NCBI GenBank assembly: GCA_963750915.1
Contig: CAVVSF010000006.1
Span: 1-64,000 of the forward strand
DNA length: 64,000 nt
Source of the DNA: DATBJJ01 sp963750915
GTDB taxonomy: Bacteria > Acidobacteriota > Vicinamibacteria > Vicinamibacterales > 2-12-FULL-66-21
Direction: 5' to 3'
Shown here: piece after piece, positions 58,091 to 64,000 of the stretch
Numbering within the stretch: position 1 is the stretch's first letter
Layout: each line of letters starts with the position of its first letter
The notes under the pieces: generated by a model
The model's database searches: none
The model's input: the letters and a program-made list of their open reading frames with translations, nothing else
What the model was told of the DNA's origin: nothing
Position numbers and translations under genes: made by a program

Positions 58091-58834
58091 CAGGCCAAAC
58101 TGGCGCAGGTGGTGGTCGATGTGACGGTAGCCCCAGCGCAGCCAATCACCCTCGGACATCGCGCCGAAATCCGGGTGCCGCGGCCATTCGCCTCGACCCG
58201 CCCGCGACGTCAACTGCTCCACCGTCGCCTCGAGTGCCGCCCTGTCGGCTGAGAAGTCGCCCGGCCGATTCCCGTCGACTTCCTGATCGAGCTCCGGATT
58301 CGTTGGCAGGCCTGCCGGCCACGGCATCGGCGTGTAGAGGCTCACCCACTTCACGAAGGCGCGCGGGACCCGGGCCTTCGCCGACATCACTTCGAGCTCG
58401 CCCAGCGCCATGCGGTTGCAATCGACGACGTGGCACACCATCTGATGTGCGCTCATCCGGCCCCAGCGACGAGCGCTGTCAGACCGCAGCGACCTGACGC
58501 GCGCCAGGATCTCTGCCTTGCAGTCCGCGTCTGCCAGCGTTCGTGCCCGAGCGCGCCTTCGTCCGGCTGCCGCCGTCGCGGAGCCGTGCTTCATGATCAC
58601 CGCGGCAATCACCAGCGTCCCGGCGACGACGTTGGCGCCGATGACTTCGGCGGCCCTGATGCGGACGCCGTAGACGAGCCAGAGCGTGAGACCCAGCAGG
58701 TAGAGCGCCAGCATGCTGTCCGACAGGTCGCGGCCGCCCTGGCGGCGGATCTTCACGAGCTGCGGCACGAACGAAAGGGTGGTGCAGACCGCCGCGGCGC
58801 CACCGACGAGCGTCGTGACATTGTCAAAGGCCAT
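58088..58834 (-). CDS. SemiSWEET-like membrane domain fused to a DUF1569 domain
   Basis: ATG 58834 follows GGAGGACTC. Residues 1-85 match a SemiSWEET sugar-transporter unit with three membrane helices and the PQ-loop motif SFVPQLVKIRRQGGRDLSDS. From about residue 95 the same frame continues into a DUF1569 (DinB-like) domain: AEILARVRSLRSDSARRWGR, MSAHQMVCHVVDCNRMALGE, GDWLRWGYRHIDHHLRQFGL. DUF1569 enzymes are four-helix DinB-fold proteins. No stop separates the two parts. It is divergent from LysR. A frameshift joining two genes cannot be excluded. Confidence 0.75.
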   Translation of the reverse strand: MAFDNVTTLVGGAAAVCTTLSFVPQLVKIRRQGGRDLSDSMLALYLLGLTLWLVYGVRIRAAEVIGANVVAGTLVIAAVIMKHGSATAAAGRRRARARTLADADCKAEILARVRSLRSDSARRWGRMSAHQMVCHVVDCNRMALGELEVMSAKARVPRAFVKWVSLYTPMPWPAGLPTNPELDQEVDGNRPGDFSADRAALEATVEQLTSRAGRGEWPRHPDFGAMSEGDWLRWGYRHIDHHLRQFGL

Positions 58835-58915
58835 GAGTCCTCCTGCTCCCGAGTCTGGCGGCGGCGTCTCATTCTGTCCAATGAAACAAATTGGCCTGTG
58901 TGATAACTTTCCGGA

Positions 58916-59818
58916 ATGACACTTCCTCTGGCGGAACTGCGCGCGTTCGTCATGCTGGCTGAGCACCTGCATTTCGGCCGGGCGGCCGACCGCCTCAACC
59001 TCACGCAGCCGGCGCTGACCAAGCAGATTCAGCGGCTGGAGGAGGCCGTCGGCGGCGCGCTGGTGATGCGCGGCTACCGCGTGGTGCAGCTGACGGCCGC
59101 GGGAGAGGTACTGCTGCCGCGCGCGGTCCGGCTGCTGCAGGAATCCGCCGCGACGCTCGAGACCGCGCGCCGCGCGGTCCGTGGGCAACTCGGCGTACTG
59201 CGCATCGGCTTCGGCCTCGCGACGATCCAGAGGCTCCTGCCCGACCTCCTGCTGCGGTTCCGCGCCGTGCTGCCAGGCGTCGAGCTGCGGCTGCGCGACA
59301 TGGCGACCACGGCGCAGGTCGTCGCGCTGGCGCGCGGCGAACTCGACGTCGGCTTCGTGCGGCTGCCGGTCAACGACCCGCACATCGAGACGCAGCCGAT
59401 CCTGCGCGAACGCCTGGTCGCCCTGCTCGGCACCCAGAGCCGCTGGAGTTCACGCCGCGGCCTGCGGTCCGCCGCGCAGCAGCCGTTCATCACCATCGCG
59501 CGCAGCACCGCGGCCGGCTTCTACGATCACGTCATCGCCGTCTGCCACGCCGCCGGCTTCACGCCGAACATCGTCCAGGAGACCAACGAGCTGTTCACGA
59601 TGATGATGCTCGTCCAGGGCGGCATGGGCATCGCGCTTGCGCCAAGCTCGGCGACGATCCGCCGTCCACCTGGCGTCCGCGTCAGGGCGATCAAGGAAGC
59701 AGAGGCGGCCTGGGATATCGGCATCGCGTGGAGTCAGGCCCGGCCCGATGCGCCGCTGGTGCGTGCGTTCGTCGAGACGGCGCTGCGAGGCCGGCGCCTG
59801 CCGGCGTTGCCGGCGTAA
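58916..59818 (+). CDS. LysR-family transcriptional regulator
   Basis: The 300-residue protein has the LysR winged helix: LAELRAFVMLAEHLHFGRAA, DRLNLTQPALTKQIQRLEEA and then the linker helix. The effector domain follows with LRIGFGLATIQRLLPDLLLR and GMGIALAPSSATIRRPP. Sequence near 58835-58915 is the shared promoter with the divergent SemiSWEET-DUF1569 gene, so it probably regulates that gene, as is usual for divergent LysR pairs. The effector is not known. Confidence 0.92.
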   Translation: MTLPLAELRAFVMLAEHLHFGRAADRLNLTQPALTKQIQRLEEAVGGALVMRGYRVVQLTAAGEVLLPRAVRLLQESAATLETARRAVRGQLGVLRIGFGLATIQRLLPDLLLRFRAVLPGVELRLRDMATTAQVVALARGELDVGFVRLPVNDPHIETQPILRERLVALLGTQSRWSSRRGLRSAAQQPFITIARSTAAGFYDHVIAVCHAAGFTPNIVQETNELFTMMMLVQGGMGIALAPSSATIRRPPGVRVRAIKEAEAAWDIGIAWSQARPDAPLVRAFVETALRGRRLPALPA

Positions 59819-59870
59819 GTCGTAGACGCCTCTGCTCGGACGGCACCGTATCGCGCCTGCATTGATCGTC

Positions 59871-62503
59871 CTACTCCGCGCGCAGCGCCGTCACGGGATC
59901 GATGCGGGCCGCACGCCAGGCTGGCCAGCCGACCGCGACGAGCGCCACGACGGCAACGAGCGCGACCACGCTCACGATGGTGACGCCATCGAGCGGAGTC
60001 ACGCCGTACAGCAAGCCTCGCAGCGCGCGCGTCACCGCGACGGCGCCGGCGAGCCCGAGCGCCGCGCCCAGCCCGGTGAGGAGACAGCCCTCGCGGATGA
60101 CGAGCCGAAGAATGCTGGCGGCCGTTGCGCCCATCGCGACGCGCAGACCGAACTCCTGCGTGCGCTGGGACGTGAGATACGCGAGCGTGCCGTAGAGTCC
60201 GACCCCCGCGAGCACCAGCGACGCAAACGCGAACCCCGACAGCACGAGCATCGTGAACCGCGTATTGTCGATTGACGCGCCGACGATGTCGTCCATCAGC
60301 CGGATGTCGAAGACAGGTCTGCCGGGGCCGAGCGCCTCGACCGCCTGCTTGATCGCCGGACCGATCGTCGAGAGGGGCGCGCGCGTCTTGACGACGAGCG
60401 TCTGCTCGATCTCGTAGACGTGAGACGGGACGTAGATCATCAGTGTGCCGGCATCGCGGATGTCGCGCGCTCGGATGTGGCCGGCGACGCCGACGACCTC
60501 CAGCGGCTGCTTCGAGTACTCAACCGATAGCCATTTGCCGATGGCATCGTCCCTGCCACAACTGCGCTGCCAGGCGCTCGTCGACGACGGCGACGCGCCG
60601 ACGGTGAATGATGTCGTCGCCTGAAATGTCGCGGCCCGCGCGCAACGGAATCCCCATCACGCCCAGGTAGCCGGGCATGACGCTCCGATGCATGCCGATC
60701 GAAGACGTTGCCTCTCTATCCTCGCTTCGCCTGAAGCGCAGGGTGCTCTGAACCGGCGCCAGAGGTGGTGGCCCGCCGACGCTGGCCGCCTCGACACCGG
60801 GCAGCTCACGCACGCGCGCGATCGCGTCCCGATAGAACGCCGACCGGCGATCCACCGTCGAGAACTCCCCGAGGTTCAGCGACACTCTCGCGGTCACGAC
60901 GTGCGCGGGATCGAATCCGATCGGCGTCTCGAGAAGATTGGCAAATGTCCGCAGCATCAGGCCCGCGGCGACGAGCGGGACGATCGACAGTGCGACTTCG
61001 GACAGGACCAGGCAACGATGCAGGCGCCGGCTCCGCAGCGGAAGCGATCCCGCACGGCTCGCGTGGAGCGCCTGACCGTGCGCGTCCCTGGTGAAGGTGA
61101 GCGCCGGCACCAGGCCGAAGACAACGCTCGAGATCACGGTCAGCCCCGCGGTCCACAACATCACGACGCCGTCGATGGCGATCTCCGATTGACGCGGGAG
61201 ATGCACGGGACGAATCCAGTCCAGCACGCCGACGCCCAGCCAGGCCAGCAGCAGCCCGCATGCGCCCCCGAGCAGGGCGACGACCAGGTTCTCGGCGAGC
61301 AGCTGCCGCATCAGGCGAAATCGCGTGGCGCCGAGCGCGCGCCTGACGGCGAGCTCACGCTCACGTGTCTTGGCGCGCGCCAGCAGCAGGTTGGCGACGT
61401 TGACGCAGGCAATGAGGAGCACGAACCCGACCGCCGCGCTGAGCGCCATCAGCGCCGGCTTCACATCGCGCGTAACGACCTCGCCGAGAGGCCGCACCGT
61501 CAGGCGCAGCCCACCGGGGTAGGCGGACGAATGACTAGCGACAAAACTCGACGCGAGTGCGGTGAGTTCCGCCTGCGCCTCGGTCAATGATGCCCCGGGC
61601 GCGAGCCGTCCGACCACCTTCAACCCCCTGTACAGGAGCTCGGGTGCGAACTCGCGTGGCATCCACACGTCCACGCGCTCCTCGGCATGGTTCGCCGCGG
61701 GAAGAACGAGGCGGAAGCCGGGCCGCATGACACCGACGACCTGCACGTCGAAGTTGTTGACCGTCAGCCGCCGGCCGATCACGTGAGGATCGCCCTCCAG
61801 GCGACGCTGCCACAGCTCGTGACTGATCACGACGCCCTTGACGACGATGCCGTGCGCATCCTGTGCGGTGACGAGGGTTCGCCCGAGCGCCAACGGCGTG
61901 GCGCCGAGGAGCGGCAGCAGATCGTCTGTCACCCTGGCCGCGGCGACGCGCTCCATCACACCGTCGATCTCGAGGCTCGCGTCACGTCCCTCGACCTGGG
62001 CGATGCTCGTGATCAGCCGGCTCTGCGTTCGCACGTCGAACACAGCGCCAGCTGATGAGTAGGCGGTCGGCAGCGCCCGCGTGTCGGCCTCGACGACGAG
62101 GATGCGGGCAGCGTCGGGATAGGGGAGCGAGCGCCACAGCACGGTGTGCACCACGCTGAAGATCGCAGCGTTCACGCCGATGCCGAGCGCGAGGGTCATG
62201 ACGACGACCAGCGCATAGCCCAGGAGATCGCCAGAGCACTCGCGCGCCGTATCGGGCGTCACGCCCGGCCGCCGCCAGGGCGGATCCGATACGTACGTCG
62301 CGTACCCTCTCTTTGACCTGCTCGACTCCTTCGATCTCGATCAGAGCCGCGCGCCTCGCCTCGGCGGGCGCGAGACCGCGCCGTTCGTATTCGGCGGCCC
62401 GCGCCTCCACGTACGCGCGCAGCTCGTCGTCGAGGTCCCGATCCTCCTGTGGGCGTCGGCGCAACGCCCGAATCCTGGCGAGAACCGTGCTGAAGATGGA
62501 CAT
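59871..62503 (-). CDS. MacB/FtsX-type ABC transporter permease (ADOP-like), two frame breaks
   Basis: ATG 62503 gives the ADOP-type N-terminus (MSIFSTVLARIRALRRRPQE, DLDDELRAYVEARAAEYERR). Near 62240 the frame changes to LGYALVVVMTLALGIGVNAA, the first membrane helix, and near 60450-60530 it changes again into VYEIEQTLVVKTRAPLSTIG and then FASLVLAGVGLYGTLAYLTS, the C-terminal permease half. The domains in order are a short cytoplasmic helical region, MacB-like periplasmic domain, FtsX core, a second MacB periplasmic domain and a second FtsX core (VGWPAWRAARIDPVTALRAE). The ABC ATPase is not adjacent, as is typical. PadR is immediately upstream. Confidence 0.87.
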
Positions 62504-62505
62504 GG

Positions 62506-62844
62506 CTACGACGGCGATTCGAGCACCAGGCTCATCGCGGTGACGACGCGCTGCCACGCCGCCTTCTCTGCCGCCAGGTGTCGGCGCCCCTCGCGAGTCA
62601 GACGGTAGGACTTGATGCGGCGGCCGCGCGCAGGCATTTCCCACTCGCCCTCGATCCAGCCGTCCTGTTCGAGGCGGTGGAGCGCGGGAAAGAGCGATCC
62701 GGCCTTGACCTGGAACGTCCCGCGGGTGGTCTGAAAGATGCGCTCGGCGATCGCGGCGCCATGGAGCGGCTGCAGTTCGAGGGTCCGCAGCACGAGCAGG
62801 TCGAGCGTGCCTTTGACGAGCGACTCGACGGGAGGGCCGGCCAT
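62506..62844 (-). CDS. PadR-family transcriptional regulator
   Basis: This 112-residue winged-helix protein has the PadR pattern LVKGTLDLLVLRTLELQPLH, QVKAGSLFPALHRLEQDGWI, and a wing with GRRIKSYRLTREGRRHLAAE. ATG 62844 is preceded by AGGAG (62853-62857). Its stop lies just before the permease ATG (62503), so the two are co-transcribed. Pairing with an ADOP permease is standard in Acidobacteria. It probably represses its own operon through the palindrome at 62859. Confidence 0.92.
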   Translation of the reverse strand: MAGPPVESLVKGTLDLLVLRTLELQPLHGAAIAERIFQTTRGTFQVKAGSLFPALHRLEQDGWIEGEWEMPARGRRIKSYRLTREGRRHLAAEKAAWQRVVTAMSLVLESPS

Positions 62845-62858
62845 GAATAGAACTCCTT

Positions 62859-62873
62859 TATAGGAATTCTATA
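62859..62873. promoter_or_regulatory. Palindrome, predicted PadR operator
   Basis: TATAGGAATTCTATA has arms TATAG and CTATA around five bases. It lies directly ahead of the ribosome binding site of the PadR gene (ATG 62844), where a repressor would block initiation. No other copy was seen in the window. Binding by PadR is inferred. Confidence 0.55.
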
Positions 62874-63146
62874 CTACTCGACCGTGCCCACTTTTTCGAG
62901 GCGGTCACTGGATCCTGCGGTCTCGAGTCGATCGCGCAAGCAGCCATGAAAGGCTCAGGGGCACCGCGAGCGGGAAGCACGCGGCGCCCCTGGCCTCCTG
63001 AAAACTCAGCCTGCGCGGATGCGAGGGCCCGCCGTGATCCTGGTTCTTGCCTTCATTGCGCCACCTCTTGATTGGGCCAGGCTCAACTGCCTGACACCTG
63101 CTAACGCGGCAGAACGCGAATCGAAGGCTCACCGCCGACCGCGGGG

Positions 63147-64000
63147 TCACCGCTGAGCAGATCTCTCGAGGTTTTCGAGCCACTGAATTGCCTGTTGAAT
63201 GGCGGGATCATCGGGCTTGTAAGCAAGGGCGGCGCGAAACCCGTTCAACGCGTCCTGATACAGCGTCAACCGCCGGTCGACCTCGGCCAGGAGCGCGGCG
63301 GCGGCCGCTCCCTTTTCGGATGCCAGGGCCTGGCGGAGCATATCGCGGCGGCGCACCGCGTCGGCCGACAGGGTCGTGAACTGGCTCGTGCCGCGGGCCG
63401 CCCCGCCAACCTTGTCGAGCGTCTGCACGCTCCAGTAGTAGGCCGCGCCCGGCGCCAGCGTTCCGGCGGGCACCAGCAGCTCCGCCGTCTCGACTTCTCC
63501 GCCGAAGACCCGCCGGCCGGCATCGTTCTCGATCTCGACGGCATACCGGCTCGCACCGTCCACCGGCTGGAAGCGGAGCGTCAACGGTTCGGTTGCGATC
63601 ACCGCGTGGTACGGGCGCAAGCCCGGGATGACCGCGCCCCGGAGCCGGACGGCGCCGGGTGGGCCCTGGGGACGCGAGTCGTCAAGCGCTGCCAGCTTCG
63701 GCAGCGTCGGCAACGACGGAAGCTCCTTGATCGGCCCGGATGTCGTCGTCAACCGGTCTCCGGCGACGGTGGCGCGGGCCCCTGGTCCGAGCTCGAAGCG
63801 CTGCCCTTCAACCAGCACGAGGACAACCCGGGCTTTCGGTCCCATGTGGATCGTCTGGCCTGCCGACATGGTGTCGAAGCGCCTGGCCTTGTCCGAAGCT
63901 AGACCCGGCGACTCGATCGACGCGTCGCCGGACAACTCGCTGATCAGCGCGGCGACAGCTTTCGACGCGGAATCCTGTGCCTGCACGGGGCTCCAGATCA
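63147..64000 (-). CDS. FecR-like/secreted protein, cut by the window end
   Basis: The frame is open to the window edge, so the start is outside; a GTG inside the window at 63986 is possible, but upstream codons (IWSPVQAQDSAS) look like the end of a signal peptide. The visible domain starts with a FecR-like beta segment (FDTMSAGQTIHMGPKARVVL, ELGPGARATVAGDRL), then a fibronectin-type segment (ATEPLTLRFQPVDGASRYAV, AAYYWSVQTLDKVGG) and a helical TPR-like end (LYQDALNGFRAALAYKPDDP, QQAIQWLENLERSAQR). Such proteins usually sit in the periplasm. No function can be given. Confidence 0.65.
   Translation of the reverse strand, partial: IWSPVQAQDSASKAVAALISELSGDASIESPGLASDKARRFDTMSAGQTIHMGPKARVVLVLVEGQRFELGPGARATVAGDRLTTTSGPIKELPSLPTLPKLAALDDSRPQGPPGAVRLRGAVIPGLRPYHAVIATEPLTLRFQPVDGASRYAVEIENDAGRRVFGGEVETAELLVPAGTLAPGAAYYWSVQTLDKVGGAARGTSQFTTLSADAVRRRDMLRQALASEKGAAAAALLAEVDRRLTLYQDALNGFRAALAYKPDDPAIQQAIQWLENLERSAQR

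Overview
The window is GC-rich and reads as chromosomal DNA of an Acidobacteriota member, most likely class Vicinamibacteria (inference from gene content). The clues are a serine/threonine kinase fused to a PD40-type propeller next to an ECF sigma factor, a TonB receptor with an N-terminal carboxypeptidase-regulatory domain, a MacB/FtsX-type permease paired with PadR, two ThuA-like proteins, and a propeller-HEAT-cytochrome c fusion.

Region 1 (1-10.5 kb) is a graveyard. It holds two degenerate copies of one unknown gene tail, a broken protein of 60-residue repeats, IS481, IS630 and IS21 (IstB) fragments, stubs of DUF1801 and TPR genes, and a frame-broken gene whose second half is recognisably a vertebrate-type protein-arginine deiminase (PAD) catalytic domain with its HxD and HCGTN motifs. 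The breaks I can follow are almost all indels, so sequence error must be excluded before calling this decay. One intact outer-membrane-type gene (7939-8970) lies inside.

Region 2 (10.5-15 kb) has a sigma factor and Ser/Thr kinase overlapping by 4 nt, and a small secreted protein.

Region 3 (about 15.5-41.3 kb) is a catabolic block. It ends exactly at the 3' end of an intact tRNA-Ser(CGA), and 20-25 bp copies of that tRNA 3' end lie in direct orientation at 3.4 and 15.5 kb, as expected for a tRNA-targeted island. The left arm runs leftwards: isomerase, ApbE remnant, ABM monooxygenase, FAH hydrolase, aldehyde dehydrogenase, SDR, cyclase. The right arm runs rightwards: Gfo/Idh oxidoreductase, ThuA, IclR, TonB receptor, ThuA, propeller-HEAT-cytochrome c. 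A perfect palindrome, TTGCGCATTGCGCAA, sits between the arms, and relatives of it lie before the TonB gene and around the second IclR gene. A second, partly eroded copy of the module (ABM stub, ApbE, HEAT, Gfo/Idh, isomerase stub, IclR) occupies 35.3-41.2 kb. Tat-type signals, the TonB receptor and the cytochrome suggest uptake and periplasmic oxidation of a sugar or sugar acid; the substrate is not determined by the sequence.

Region 4 (41.4-64 kb) is ordinary backbone: tadA and an AI-2E-type permease, a MocR regulator, a PAS histidine kinase with a LuxR-type regulator, a ROK kinase with a HAD phosphatase, a GNAT acetyltransferase, an LVIVD protein with a DUF305 lipoprotein, a membrane protein, a frame-broken ankyrin-PQQ protein, a SemiSWEET-DUF1569 fusion, LysR, a frame-broken permease with PadR and a putative PadR operator, and a secreted protein cut by the window end. 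Two copies of a small hairpin repeat each supply the TAG stop codon of the gene before them.
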